From contig CAZLWV010000025.1 of NCBI GenBank assembly GCA_964563135.1, forward strand, positions 1-64,000: a stretch of DNA of 64,000 nt. The letters run 5' to 3'. Made by a program: the position numbers and the translations under genes. The stretch is from JAAYAY01 sp964563135 (GTDB lineage Bacteria; Planctomycetota; Planctomycetia; Pirellulales; Thermoguttaceae). Under the pieces are notes generated by a model, which was given only the letters and a program-made list of their open reading frames with translations, was not told where the DNA came from and ran no database searches. Shown in pieces: positions 8,407 to 17,651 of this stretch (within the stretch, counting starts at the first letter, position 1; each line of letters opens with the position of its first letter).

Positions 8407-11307
8407 TCACTCGTAGGCCAGCCAGGCGGTTGCCTGGCAATCGCCGCCGGCCACGAAACGGATCCAGTGGGCGCTGAAGGCTGGGGGGAACTCGTGTTTC
8501 CACTCCACGCCGGCCTTGAGGGGCACCTCGAGGTAGCATCTCCAGCCGCTCTGGTGATCGACGTCGATTTCGATGGTCACCGTGACGTTGCGATCGGCCT
8601 TGAGCGTGAGAGTCTTGCGGTCGTAGCCGGTCATGAGGTAGGGATCGGAAGGCTCGCCGCGCTTGACGGCCGAGTCCTTCCAGGGCCCGCCTTGCCCGAC
8701 CGGTTTGCCGAGCTGCCAGAGGTCGTCGATCCCGCCGAACCACAGCGCCGTATCCTTTTGGTCATCGGCAAACACATGGCCGTCCGGCGCGGCATCGGGC
8801 CGCACGCCGGCCAGAACGAGTAGCCCGTTCCAGGTGCAGAAATCAGTGATCTGTTTGGAGTGGCTGCTCACGGGGCGGATCTTCTCGTAGGCCGGCACGC
8901 TGCCGTCGGCCCGGGGGATCTCGTAGAACGTTCCGTGGATGTTGGAGAGAAACCGCTCCGATTCGACCTCGCGCGTGCCTCGCGGCCAGCCTGAGGCAAA
9001 GGGCTTGTCATAGGCGGCACTGCCTTTCGGCAATCGCCATCGCTGCTGCCCGCGGGTCACGATCACCGAAGCGGCGTCGACGACGAACTCCGGTTCGACC
9101 TCCAACAGGCTGGCCAGTTCCTGGTCGGCCTCCTCGGGGCGAAACGTGAACGTTTCCTTGACGAAGTCGAACTGCCGGCCATCTTCGGCGATCACCCGCA
9201 GGTTGCGATTCTGTTTGGCCGCATACACTTTTGCCCCGCGAACCTTGGCCGCGCCGGCATCTGCCAGGCCGGCGAATAGCGCCTCGTCGACCGGCGCCGC
9301 ATCCTTGTCGGTCAGGTGGAAATAGGCGGTGGCGGTGCAGTCTTTGTCGGCCGCGAGGCGAATCCACTGGGCCTGGAGCCCCTCGGGAAGATAGTGGCAC
9401 ACGTATCCGTTCTCGGGAACCTCGATGGTCGTGTACACCGCCCAATGGCCGTCCCCTTTGACGTCGATTTCGAGGGCAAACCGGACCGGTCCGGTCGTGG
9501 CCGGTTCAGGAGTCTTGCTCGGCGGCGGAATGGCCAGCCGGGCCTCGGGCGAGGGTTCGATTTTCAAATCGCCGGCCGTGCAGGCCACGAAGGCGGTGTG
9601 GGGCATGCCAAAATCACCCGGCTTGTGCTCTGTGGCGTTCCCCGGAATCTCGACCAGGCCCGCGTCAAAATCCCGCCGATACACCTTGTCGAGGTGGTCG
9701 GCGCCCCAGGTCAGGCTGAGGTCGGTCTTTGCCCAGGCCTCGCCCAGGTCGGGATTGCCCCGCACGTCGACGGCCAGGTAGACCGTTACCGGCCGGTTCA
9801 CCCGGAAAGAGTAACCCGGGGCCGGCTTGTGATAGTCGCCGCGGGGGATTGCCACCCGGGGTAGAACGGCCAGCGCGCGGGGGATACTCTTGATCTCCTG
9901 CTCATCTGACGCCCGCAATTGCGTGCCTGCCGGCGGTTCGGTTGTCTCGCCGCCGAGCGCCAAGTGCAGCACGCGGCGGTCGAAGCCGGCAATCAGCAGT
10001 GGGTCGGAGGAACTGCCGGCCTTGATCCGATCGGCCACCCAGGGGCCGCCGTAGGCGCTGGCCGGTCCCCACCTCTTCAGATCCTCATAGCGGCCGAACC
10101 AGAGGTTCGACTGGGGCTGCCCCGAGAGCGGATTGCCCTGGATGCTCGTCTCGTCGCTGGCCAGCACGAGCCGGCCGTTCCAGTCGCAGAAGTCGGGAAT
10201 GTAGCGCAGGTGACGGGCGATCGGCCGCAGTCCGGCCGTGTTGGCCGCCGAGAAGGTCTGGGGAAAATCGAAGAACAGGCCATGCATGTCCATGATCATC
10301 CGCCCCTGGCCAACCTGGCGGATCCGCGGCCACTCGGTGTACCAGCCGTGGCGAGGATCGTTGTTGTGCGTGGCCTTGGGCAGCAGGAAGGTGGACCACT
10401 TGCCGCCGTCGAGGAGTTTCAATCGCAGCGAACGGCGGTCCCAGCCGATGGCCCATAGGGGCGATTTGTCGTCCGGTGCGCCGAAGATGCCGCCGGGGCC
10501 GGTCACGTCGCAGAACTGGCGTCGCTCGATGATTCGCCAGTCCTTTCCATCCCACTCGGCCAGCACGCCGGCCTCGTCGGCATTCTGGGCCGGCCCGCCC
10601 ACGAGCAGGTCCTTGTAGCTGCCCGCGGCCGACTCGCCGTTGTTGGCCCATACGAGCCGCCCTTGGGATGTGTAGCTGCCCTTGCCATGCCAGCCGGGAA
10701 CGGGCTTGTGGAACAGTTTGGTCACCTCGAGGGTATGGACGTTGACCTCGTAGAGCATTCCTTCCATGTCGCAGTAGTAGACCAGGTTGGCCGGATCGAC
10801 GAGGTGACGGGCGATGGCCGTGATCCGCCCCGGCATCACCTTGGGCGAGATCGCGCGGACCTTGCCGGCGGCGTCGATCAGGTAGTGGCCAATGAGGAGC
10901 TGGTTCGACTCGCGGTGGATCATCCGTCCGGCGGGCGTCCCGCCGACGCTTTCGGGATGGATCGTGAGCTGGAGGTGTTCATCCACAGAATACAGTTTGT
11001 GCTCGCTGCCCCCGGGCATGTGTGGGGCGTAGTTCACCATCCACAGCTTCCCGGCCCAGGGCACGACCGCCCCGATCCCGCACTCGTCGTGGCCGGGGAG
11101 CGTATGGGCGCCGTTCTGGCTGTAGATACCGTAGGTGGTCAGATGGGGGTAGACGCCGCTGATGAACAGGTCCGTCCGCTCGGCCGGGGCCGCATCGGCA
11201 GCCCAGGCGGGAGAAATGGCCAGGCCAGCCAGGCAAATCATGAGCGCCAAGAGCGCGGCCAAGACGAGGCGACGCCGGCTCGTGGAAAGGGGGGCATGAT
11301 CGAACAT
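8407..11307 (-). CDS. Large exported protein with internal duplication, unknown function
   Basis: A 966-residue exported protein not recognised beyond a propeller-like look. The ATG at 11307 gives a signal peptide (RRRLVLAALLALMICLAG, cleavage near AWAADA). The first 300 mature residues contain repeated beta motifs like LWMVNYAPHM and LLIGHYLIDAAGKV. Two segments are duplicated. Residues 323-452 resemble 772-902, sharing DFC-x-WNG, LWFG, GGPW and SDPxL-x-x-G-[FY]-DR. Residues 609-662 resemble 909-962, sharing EIDV, a final HWIR or QWIR block and an xxCxATAxx end. The shorter duplicated unit looks like a beta-sandwich. The MFS gene follows 20 bp downstream. A surface glycan-binding or lyase-type role is possible but unsupported. 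Confidence 0.75.
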   Translation of the reverse strand: MFDHAPLSTSRRRLVLAALLALMICLAGLAISPAWAADAAPAERTDLFISGVYPHLTTYGIYSQNGAHTLPGHDECGIGAVVPWAGKLWMVNYAPHMPGGSEHKLYSVDEHLQLTIHPESVGGTPAGRMIHRESNQLLIGHYLIDAAGKVRAISPKVMPGRITAIARHLVDPANLVYYCDMEGMLYEVNVHTLEVTKLFHKPVPGWHGKGSYTSQGRLVWANNGESAAGSYKDLLVGGPAQNADEAGVLAEWDGKDWRIIERRQFCDVTGPGGIFGAPDDKSPLWAIGWDRRSLRLKLLDGGKWSTFLLPKATHNNDPRHGWYTEWPRIRQVGQGRMIMDMHGLFFDFPQTFSAANTAGLRPIARHLRYIPDFCDWNGRLVLASDETSIQGNPLSGQPQSNLWFGRYEDLKRWGPASAYGGPWVADRIKAGSSSDPLLIAGFDRRVLHLALGGETTEPPAGTQLRASDEQEIKSIPRALAVLPRVAIPRGDYHKPAPGYSFRVNRPVTVYLAVDVRGNPDLGEAWAKTDLSLTWGADHLDKVYRRDFDAGLVEIPGNATEHKPGDFGMPHTAFVACTAGDLKIEPSPEARLAIPPPSKTPEPATTGPVRFALEIDVKGDGHWAVYTTIEVPENGYVCHYLPEGLQAQWIRLAADKDCTATAYFHLTDKDAAPVDEALFAGLADAGAAKVRGAKVYAAKQNRNLRVIAEDGRQFDFVKETFTFRPEEADQELASLLEVEPEFVVDAASVIVTRGQQRWRLPKGSAAYDKPFASGWPRGTREVESERFLSNIHGTFYEIPRADGSVPAYEKIRPVSSHSKQITDFCTWNGLLVLAGVRPDAAPDGHVFADDQKDTALWFGGIDDLWQLGKPVGQGGPWKDSAVKRGEPSDPYLMTGYDRKTLTLKADRNVTVTIEIDVDHQSGWRCYLEVPLKAGVEWKHEFPPAFSAHWIRFVAGGDCQATAWLAYE

Positions 11308-11676
11308 GGCAATTCTCTGCAGTGAAGTTTCTATGGTCAGTGAGGCGACGGAAGGGAAGTGGGGAGCGCCCCTTGGAGCGGTTCGGCCCCACATCGCCCA
11401 CCCTGCGATTATCCTCGCGGGCCGGTTTGGGGGCAAGCGCCGGGGTCCACTGTCGCGAGGTCAGACAGCCCAGAGAGGAGCCTGAAACTCGAAGCAAGAA
11501 ATGAGAATCTCGTACCTGCTGGTTGGTCTGTGCAAAAATGGGTGTCTTTTCGCCCGCGTTGAACTCGCGTGTCAATATCGTATATGCTAAACTCATACCC
11601 GTTTCTGGTCAGGCAAGCCGCTCGGCGAGGGAGTCGCCTCGCCGTAGCAACGAATCGCTCGCGGTCACGTTTGCAC
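11308..11676. other. Divergent intergenic region, no gene
   Basis: This 369-bp spacer separates the minus-strand exported-protein gene from the plus-strand methyltransferase gene. It holds the sigma-70-like promoter noted at 11559-11588 and a GTG-started in-frame extension of the methyltransferase (from 11569) that overlaps the promoter and reads as non-family sequence. Nothing else was recognised. Confidence 0.5.
11559..11588 (+). promoter_or_regulatory. Putative sigma-70 promoter for the methyltransferase-nuclease genes
   Basis: TTGAAC (11559-11564) and TATGCT (11583-11588) are separated by 18 bp in a locally AT-rich stretch. It lies about 90 bp upstream of the ATG at 11677 and would make the GTG at 11569 unusable as a start. 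Prediction by eye only. Confidence 0.4.
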
Positions 11677-14493
11677 ATGGATGGACACACGCTCGAATCG
11701 GTCGGCCTCGCACCCGGGTCGCGCGAAGCGGCTGACGGGCTGGTCTCGATCCGACGTCCCCCGGCGGGGTTGCCGGTCGACGAGGCTGCGCTCGTGCGCG
11801 GCGTTCAAGTCTTCGACGCCCTCGACTACATCTTCTTCCGCAGATTCGACGATGGACGGTCGTCGCAGCCTGCCGCCTTCGTGATTGACAACACGAACGA
11901 ACGGTTCACCGAGGGCCAGTTGGCCGAGACGCACCACCAGTTGTGGCTTCATGGCGTCGCCCCGCTTGTCTACATCGCATGGCCGACACGCGTCGACGTA
12001 CTGAGCTGCGTTCGGGGACCCGACTTCTGGGATGAGGAAGAGCAAGGATACAATTACAGCCCGGCCGCTCAGCTCGACGTGGCATCGAAGGTGGCGGCAT
12101 CGCTCACCCAGCGGCGATTCTCGGCAAGGCGCCTGGCAGACGGCACCTTCTGGGACGACCCCCTCAATCAACCACTGGCCGATCATGAGCGCGCGGCTCA
12201 CGAGTCGTTAATTCGAGCGGTCGTCGAAACGGACAAAGAACTGAACGGAGAGTCGAACCCAGTAGCCAGACGCTTGCTGCTACTGACTGTCCTCGTCAAG
12301 TATCTCGAAGATCGCGGCGTCTTCCCCCGTGCTGGCTGGTTTGGCCATTTCCGAAAAGGAGCGAGATCGTTCCTCGACGTGCTCAAGGGCGAGGACCCCG
12401 ACGAAGTATCGGAACTCTTGGAGTCTCTCGAGAAGAAGTTCAACGGTGATGTCTTCTCCTTGCCGGCCGGCGCGAGGCTGACGAAGACCGTTCTGCGCAG
12501 CTTTGCTCGCTTCGTTGAAGCCAGAACCCGAGGTGAGCAGCGCTATTTGTGGAAATTGTACTCGTTCGACCACCTCCCGGTCGAGGTGATCAGTCACCTG
12601 TATCAACGCTTTGTCCAGGGGAGCACGGCCGTGTACACGCCGCCGTTCCTGGCAGCGCTGCTGCTGGACCATGTGATGCCCTATGGTGAGTTGACGGGCC
12701 GAGAGCGGGTGCTTGATCCGTCGTGCGGCTCGGGCGTGTTCCTGGTCGGGGCGTTCCGGCGGCTGGTCAACGTCTGGCGAGCCCGGCATGGCTGGCGGAC
12801 GCCCGATGTCGAGGTCCTCAAATCAATTCTGCGGAGCCAGATCTTCGGCGTCGAACTGAATGCCGACGCAATCGATCTGACGGCCTTCAGCCTGGCGCTA
12901 GCCGTCTGCGATTCGCTCCAGCCGAACGTCATCTGGAGTGAACTCCGCTTCGAACGTCTTCGCGGGTCGAATCTCAGGGAGGGCGACTTCTTCGACGTTT
13001 GTCTTCCAGGCGACAATTATCAATCCGACGAGACTGAGAAGTTCGACATTGTCGTCGGCAATCCACCCTTCGAGTCGAAGTTCACCGAAGCGGCCGAACG
13101 GATCAACGCCGCGCACGCCGCGGAGCGTGGCAAGGTCCCCGACAAACAGCTCGCCTACCTGTTCCTTGATCAGGGACTCCGAATGCTCCGCCCGCAAGGT
13201 CGGCTTTGCCTGATTCAGCCGTCCGGATTTCTGTACAACCTGCAAAGCCATCCCTTTCGGAGCGGGATCGCCAAGACCGGGCGGATTCGCGCGGTACTCG
13301 ATTTCACATCCGTGCGTGGCCTTTATGATCGGGACCCCAAGACCATTGCCGTCCTGGCTGGTGATACAACAAGCCCTTGGCTCTCGCACTTGACTTTCCG
13401 CCGGACGTACAAGACCGCCGAACGGATGGGCTTTGAGGTGGACCACTATGACCGGCACCGCTTGTCGGTGGCCCAGGTCGTTGCCGAAACGAAGGCCGCG
13501 CGGGCCAACCTGCTCGGCGGGGGGCGACTAGCCGCCGTCTCTGCGAGACTGGGGCAGATGAGGACGCTTGCTGATTTCGTCAAGCAACGCGACTGGTTGA
13601 TGGGCGAGGGATTCATTATCGGAGACAAGTCCCGTCCGGCCGAACACCTTACTGGGCGGCCACTACTGCCAACCAAGGCTCTTGCGGCCGACGGAATCGA
13701 CGCGTCCGCAATCACGAGGATGACGGAGACTCGCCTTCAGTGGCCTCGTAGGCCGGAACTGTTCGAACCACCGCTCGTGCTGATCCGCGAACACGAGTCC
13801 CTGCCAATCGCCTACTGGGACCGAAGTGTGCTCGCTTTTAAGGATAAGATTGTCGGCGTCCACGCACCGCCAGCCAACAAGGAGGAGCACAAGCGGTTCT
13901 TCAAACGGCTCAAGAAGAATCTCGCCTACTACCGATTCGCCGCGATGCTGAACGGATCGCAAGCCCTCGTCGGTAAGGCCACCGCAGTGCTGAAGAGCGA
14001 CATTGAGGCGCTGCCGTATCCTGAAGACGAAGCCGAGCTCGAGGTGACGTTCTGGGAGCAAGCTCTGGCGGAAGACACGCTGCAGTATATTGTGCCCTAT
14101 GTGCGCCTTGGCCAGCAATCGGAACTCCTGAAGCAGGCCGCCGATGCGGAAACCCTTCGCGACTACGCCTCGATGTATTGCCGGCTGCTGGACAGCCTCT
14201 ATGGCAATCTTCGAGCGAGTGATCCGGTTTTCCTCGATGGTTTGACCTGTCAACCCTTCTTCTTCGGCGATGAGCCGGCAGTCGAGTGGCTGGGCCCCGA
14301 TTGCCATGAGCAACTGACAAATCTCGTCTTCGAAGATACGCTCCCCTCCCTCCGCACCGTCCGGGTTGTCCGTTACTACCATGAGAATGTCATCTTCGTT
14401 GTCAAGCCCGATCGGCTCCGCTATTGGATCCGTTCCACGGCAATCCGGGACGCAGACGACACGCTCATCGAACTCCGGCAGCAGGGGTATTAG
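11677..14493 (+). CDS. Eco57I-like N6-adenine DNA methyltransferase (R-M related)
   Basis: A 938-residue class I SAM-dependent DNA methyltransferase of the Eco57I / type IIG-like group. The SAM motif VLDPSCGSGVFLVG is at residues 345-358 and the catalytic N-P-P-F at 462-465, the gamma/beta-type adenine-N6 signature. An N-terminal domain (about 30-110, including GVAPLVYIAWPTRVDVLSC) and a helical spacer (about 185-330, with LLLLTVLVKYLEDRGVFP) precede it. The C-terminal half (about 600-938) is the expected place for target recognition. I see no PD-(D/E)xK motif in the N-terminus. The next gene begins 3 bp downstream and encodes a predicted nuclease, suggesting a split restriction-modification system. 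The ATG at 11677 is chosen over the GTG at 11569, which overlaps a promoter-like sequence; no strong ribosome binding site is seen. Confidence 0.85.
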   Translation: MDGHTLESVGLAPGSREAADGLVSIRRPPAGLPVDEAALVRGVQVFDALDYIFFRRFDDGRSSQPAAFVIDNTNERFTEGQLAETHHQLWLHGVAPLVYIAWPTRVDVLSCVRGPDFWDEEEQGYNYSPAAQLDVASKVAASLTQRRFSARRLADGTFWDDPLNQPLADHERAAHESLIRAVVETDKELNGESNPVARRLLLLTVLVKYLEDRGVFPRAGWFGHFRKGARSFLDVLKGEDPDEVSELLESLEKKFNGDVFSLPAGARLTKTVLRSFARFVEARTRGEQRYLWKLYSFDHLPVEVISHLYQRFVQGSTAVYTPPFLAALLLDHVMPYGELTGRERVLDPSCGSGVFLVGAFRRLVNVWRARHGWRTPDVEVLKSILRSQIFGVELNADAIDLTAFSLALAVCDSLQPNVIWSELRFERLRGSNLREGDFFDVCLPGDNYQSDETEKFDIVVGNPPFESKFTEAAERINAAHAAERGKVPDKQLAYLFLDQGLRMLRPQGRLCLIQPSGFLYNLQSHPFRSGIAKTGRIRAVLDFTSVRGLYDRDPKTIAVLAGDTTSPWLSHLTFRRTYKTAERMGFEVDHYDRHRLSVAQVVAETKAARANLLGGGRLAAVSARLGQMRTLADFVKQRDWLMGEGFIIGDKSRPAEHLTGRPLLPTKALAADGIDASAITRMTETRLQWPRRPELFEPPLVLIREHESLPIAYWDRSVLAFKDKIVGVHAPPANKEEHKRFFKRLKKNLAYYRFAAMLNGSQALVGKATAVLKSDIEALPYPEDEAELEVTFWEQALAEDTLQYIVPYVRLGQQSELLKQAADAETLRDYASMYCRLLDSLYGNLRASDPVFLDGLTCQPFFFGDEPAVEWLGPDCHEQLTNLVFEDTLPSLRTVRVVRYYHENVIFVVKPDRLRYWIRSTAIRDADDTLIELRQQGY

Positions 14494-14496
14494 ACG

Positions 14497-15186
14497 GTGA
14501 GCAGCCCAAGCCCCCACGGCCGAATCACCTCGGGTGTCCCTGTGGGCACGGCTGCACTCAAAACACTGGAATTCATCGAGACACATCTCGCGGCGTGGCG
14601 CGATGATCCCCAGCGTCCCCACGCAGAACGGGAAAGAGATCTCAATGCTCAGCTCTGCAAATTCCTGAATGTTGTAGCAAGGCAATCCGACTTTGCGATG
14701 GTCCACTTTCACCATGAGGAGCCGCAGGGAGTCTTTCACTCGGCCGATTTCTCCGCAAATCCCATCGACGCGGGATGGATCGAGGGGAGACAGTACACGA
14801 AGTATGAGCCGGTCCTGGTCATCGAAGGCAAGCGGCTGCCCACACCCGGTTCGGGGCGTGAGCGGGAGTACGTTACATCCGCGTCAGGTGAGAAGCCCGG
14901 CGGCGGAATTCAACGATTCAAGCTGGGGGTGCACGGCGCGACGCTTACCATCGCCGGTATGGTCGGGTACGTGCAGGCAAGGACATGCGCAGATTGGTTT
15001 GCCGCCGTGAATCGATGGATCGATGACGTCGCGTCGTCGTGCGACCCGCTCTGGTCGGACGATGACCGGCTCGCCGGATTTTCCGTCGATTCAGACGATC
15101 GCGTCTCGCGGTGCGAATCGACGCACGTGCGAACGCTCGGCGAGTCGCCGACAATCCGCCTTGCCCACTTGTGGGTGGAGATGTGA
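14497..15186 (+). CDS. Predicted PD-(D/E)xK restriction endonuclease-like protein
   Basis: A 229-residue protein whose GTG start lies 3 bp after the methyltransferase stop, implying translational coupling. The core YEPVLVIEGKRL (residues 103-114) reads as the second strand of a PD-(D/E)xK nuclease with E110-x-K112 as the E-x-K pair; D84 or D91 upstream could be the metal-binding Asp. The following GGGIQRFKLGVHG (about 136-147) and GMVGYVQ (about 154-160) look like conserved family blocks of the helix and strand after the core. No other domain is visible. Coupled with a DNA methyltransferase, the simplest reading is the restriction subunit of a type II-like system. Activity, target and metal residues are inference; no named family is claimed. 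Confidence 0.65.
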   Translation: MSSPSPHGRITSGVPVGTAALKTLEFIETHLAAWRDDPQRPHAERERDLNAQLCKFLNVVARQSDFAMVHFHHEEPQGVFHSADFSANPIDAGWIEGRQYTKYEPVLVIEGKRLPTPGSGREREYVTSASGEKPGGGIQRFKLGVHGATLTIAGMVGYVQARTCADWFAAVNRWIDDVASSCDPLWSDDDRLAGFSVDSDDRVSRCESTHVRTLGESPTIRLAHLWVEM

Positions 15187-15390
15187 ACTTCTCAAGCCGA
15201 TTCCAAGACCTGGGGCGATACTCGCGATTCCTGCTCGTGGGCGGCTTGCATCGTGGATTTGACAGCGATTGTTGGACGCGCAACACACGACCAGCGCACA
15301 GTGGATCGTCTCCAGCCATTGAAACGCTGATGGGTGACTGGAGCCTCGGGACTCGCGTCGCATGGCAGAGGGAGTGTGCAGGAGGTAATC

Positions 15391-15831
15391 ATGCCGAGCT
15401 CTGACCAGCAGCAGGAACTGGACGACCGGTTTCCGACCGGCCCCTGGACGGGGTTTTATTTCCAGCCCGACAGCCGCCAGCGGCATCTGATGGACCTGGC
15501 TTTGGAGTTCGTCGACGGGGAGATCTCGGGAGAGGGGGACGATCCGGTTGGCAAGTTCACCATCCGGGGAAGATACGACACGGCGACCGCTGCCTGCTCC
15601 TGGCTGAAACAGTACGTCGGCCAGCACGGCGTGGACTACTCCGGGCAGGCTCGCCAGGGCGGGATTATCGGCTACTGGTCGATTGCAGGAATGCCGGCCT
15701 CGTGGTCCGGTCCCTTCTTCATCTGGCCACGGGCGGCTGGCGACCTGAGCGCGGCCTTCGAGAAGGCCTTCATGGAGTACGAACTGACGCCATCCTTGAC
15801 AGGCTCTCCATCGGAGTGTGTCGAGGTGTGA
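15391..15831 (+). CDS. Small conserved-looking protein, unknown function
   Basis: A 146-residue soluble protein. The ATG at 15391 is fixed by a perfect AGGAGG at 15380-15385. It opens with a polar stretch, then FPTGPWTGFYFQPDSRQRH and LEFVDGEISGEG, followed by KFTIRGRYD and a GGIIGYWSI strand. This pattern of short beta strands with G-x-W-x-G-F-Y suggests a small beta-barrel fold, but I do not recognise the family. It is 205 bp downstream of the nuclease gene in the same direction and ends 3 bp before the convergent metallopeptidase gene. Whether it belongs to the methyltransferase-nuclease module is unclear; the long spacer and its own strong ribosome binding site argue for separate expression. 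Confidence 0.7.
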   Translation: MPSSDQQQELDDRFPTGPWTGFYFQPDSRQRHLMDLALEFVDGEISGEGDDPVGKFTIRGRYDTATAACSWLKQYVGQHGVDYSGQARQGGIIGYWSIAGMPASWSGPFFIWPRAAGDLSAAFEKAFMEYELTPSLTGSPSECVEV

Positions 15832-15834
15832 GTG

Positions 15835-17586
15835 TCACCGATTCAAGGTCGGTGCCAGCCACACGCCCCAATCGGCGGCGTTGCCGTCGCCGGCGTTTTC
15901 GACGGCCAGTTCGAGCAGGTCGACCCCTGAAATGTCGATGTCGAGGGATCGGGGCTTCTCGTCGCGTATTGTCCCGGAGCGAAACAACTCGCGATCGTCG
16001 CCGCGAATGACGAACACGACGCTGCCGGGATGCCCTTTCTGCAAGCCATAAACGGAGGTGAAGTGTTTCCAGGCCTTGCCGGTCTGGACGACGTGTCGGG
16101 AGGGGGCGTGAGCGTAGAGACCACGCGGGTGGAACTGGTCGCCGATCTCCAGGAAGCACATGCCGCCATTCTCGACGGGAACCTGGTCTCGAGCGGGACG
16201 TCTCCAACCAACCGATTCTTCACGGAACTCGAGGTCCGTCAGGCCGACCGAATTCTGCTGGAGCGGTACGTCGGCCGGCGGCAGGTATGTCCTGGGCTCC
16301 AGGAGCGTCAGCAGGTGCCGGGCCTGATGGCCGGCGAGACTCTCGGCGGCGCACTGGTTCAGAATGGACTGGGCGATCGACTGGGCACGGGTGCGGTCGC
16401 CCGTCGAATAGGCCCTGGCGGCTTCAACGAGCATCAGCCCGTGAAAGACACCCGGGTCCAGGCCGCCCTGGCCATCGACCTCGTAGTCCACGGCGAAGTG
16501 AGTTCTCTGGCCGCTAGTGTGGCAGGCCATCAGCCGCAGCTGGAATTTCCCCGGCCGGAGCTCCTGGACGTCGATGCTGAAGAGACCGTCGTCGGCGATG
16601 TTTGTGGTCCAGGCGACCGCGTCGTAGTCGGACTCCTGGGCATAGCCATCGTTGAAAAGGATCAGGCCGTAGACGGCCGGCTCCGCAGCCAAGCGCCCGC
16701 GAAGTGTGAGGCGACCATCCTTCCATTGCGTCTGGAATTCCTCAAGGCGGCACGATGGGGAACGTTGCGGCTGGATCAACTTGTCAGCGAACAGGCGGTT
16801 CGTGAAGAGCTGCATGGCACTGGCCGTGGTGAGGAAGGTCCCTGGCCCTTCGCCGCGTTGCTCCTGGCCCCAGGTATGGTTGCCGGCTCCCATCAGGGCA
16901 GTGCCTCGCTGGCGATCTGCCTGCGTCTGGCAGACGTGGGGCAGGCCCAGGCCGTGGCCGAGTTCGTGGGCAATACCGCCGAGGTAATGGGAGTTGAACT
17001 CGCCGATCGAGCAAGGGCGGTGGTAGTAGCCGCCCGGCTCCTTGGAACTGAGCTTGTCAGGGTCGAGCAGGGCGTCGTCATAGGCCCACGCGAAGCCACT
17101 GAACGAACTACCTCCACCGGCATAGGGACCGTGTTCGACGGCCTTGTCGCCTTCCCAAAGCAGGAGGTTGTTGAAGATCAAGGCCGTTTCCTGCCCAAGG
17201 TCGATCCCCTCCTTGGCAAGTGCTTCACTGCACTCCCGCTGAAGGGCCCAACCCGAGTCGCGGCCATATTTTTCGGTGGGATGGGAACCGCGAACCAGGA
17301 GAATTCGCAAGCTGCCATCGTCCTGCCGGTCGAGGTTGAAGGTCCGCTGGCCATATCCGGCCGCCGCCATCCCATCGCGGTAGAACTGGCGAACATGTTC
17401 CATGATCTTGTCCAACCGTTCGGCATAGCCGGGGATCGGCTCGCGATCGGCCGGGGTGAAATACAGGATGCGCAGAACCGGCTTGTCTGCCGTCTCGGCC
17501 GCTCCGACGGGTGCGGGCCACGTTGGCAAAAGGAGAGCAAACAGAACCAGCGCGATCGATCTGGCCGAATCCAGACGGAAGGTCAC
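15835..17586 (-). CDS. Secreted zinc metallopeptidase-like protein with NPCBM domain
   Basis: A 583-residue exported protein. The GTG at 17586 follows GAGGA and starts a signal peptide (residues 1-30). The extended zinc motif HELGHGLGLPH at residues 207-217 (HExxHxxGxxH) places the N-terminal 300 residues with metzincin-like peptidases. Residues about 450-583 form an NPCBM/NEW2 carbohydrate-binding domain (GVDLLELAVENAGDG near the end, and WGVWLAPTL closing). Combination of a metzincin core and a carbohydrate module suggests a glycoprotein- or mucin-directed peptidase, which is inference. The gene converges on the 146-residue protein gene and lies downstream of the FAD oxidoreductase gene on the same strand, 65 bp away. 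Confidence 0.83.
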   Translation of the reverse strand: MTFRLDSARSIALVLFALLLPTWPAPVGAAETADKPVLRILYFTPADREPIPGYAERLDKIMEHVRQFYRDGMAAAGYGQRTFNLDRQDDGSLRILLVRGSHPTEKYGRDSGWALQRECSEALAKEGIDLGQETALIFNNLLLWEGDKAVEHGPYAGGGSSFSGFAWAYDDALLDPDKLSSKEPGGYYHRPCSIGEFNSHYLGGIAHELGHGLGLPHVCQTQADRQRGTALMGAGNHTWGQEQRGEGPGTFLTTASAMQLFTNRLFADKLIQPQRSPSCRLEEFQTQWKDGRLTLRGRLAAEPAVYGLILFNDGYAQESDYDAVAWTTNIADDGLFSIDVQELRPGKFQLRLMACHTSGQRTHFAVDYEVDGQGGLDPGVFHGLMLVEAARAYSTGDRTRAQSIAQSILNQCAAESLAGHQARHLLTLLEPRTYLPPADVPLQQNSVGLTDLEFREESVGWRRPARDQVPVENGGMCFLEIGDQFHPRGLYAHAPSRHVVQTGKAWKHFTSVYGLQKGHPGSVVFVIRGDDRELFRSGTIRDEKPRSLDIDISGVDLLELAVENAGDGNAADWGVWLAPTLNR

Positions 17587-17651
17587 GGGCAGTCCTCACA
17601 TACGACGAGAATGGACGGTGTCAGCTTGTCGAATCACGCAAGGTCATCTAG

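Noticed and set aside
11677..14493. BREX PglX-type methyltransferase
   Set aside because: No other BREX genes (PglZ, BrxC, BrxL) are near, and the partner is a small nuclease-like protein.
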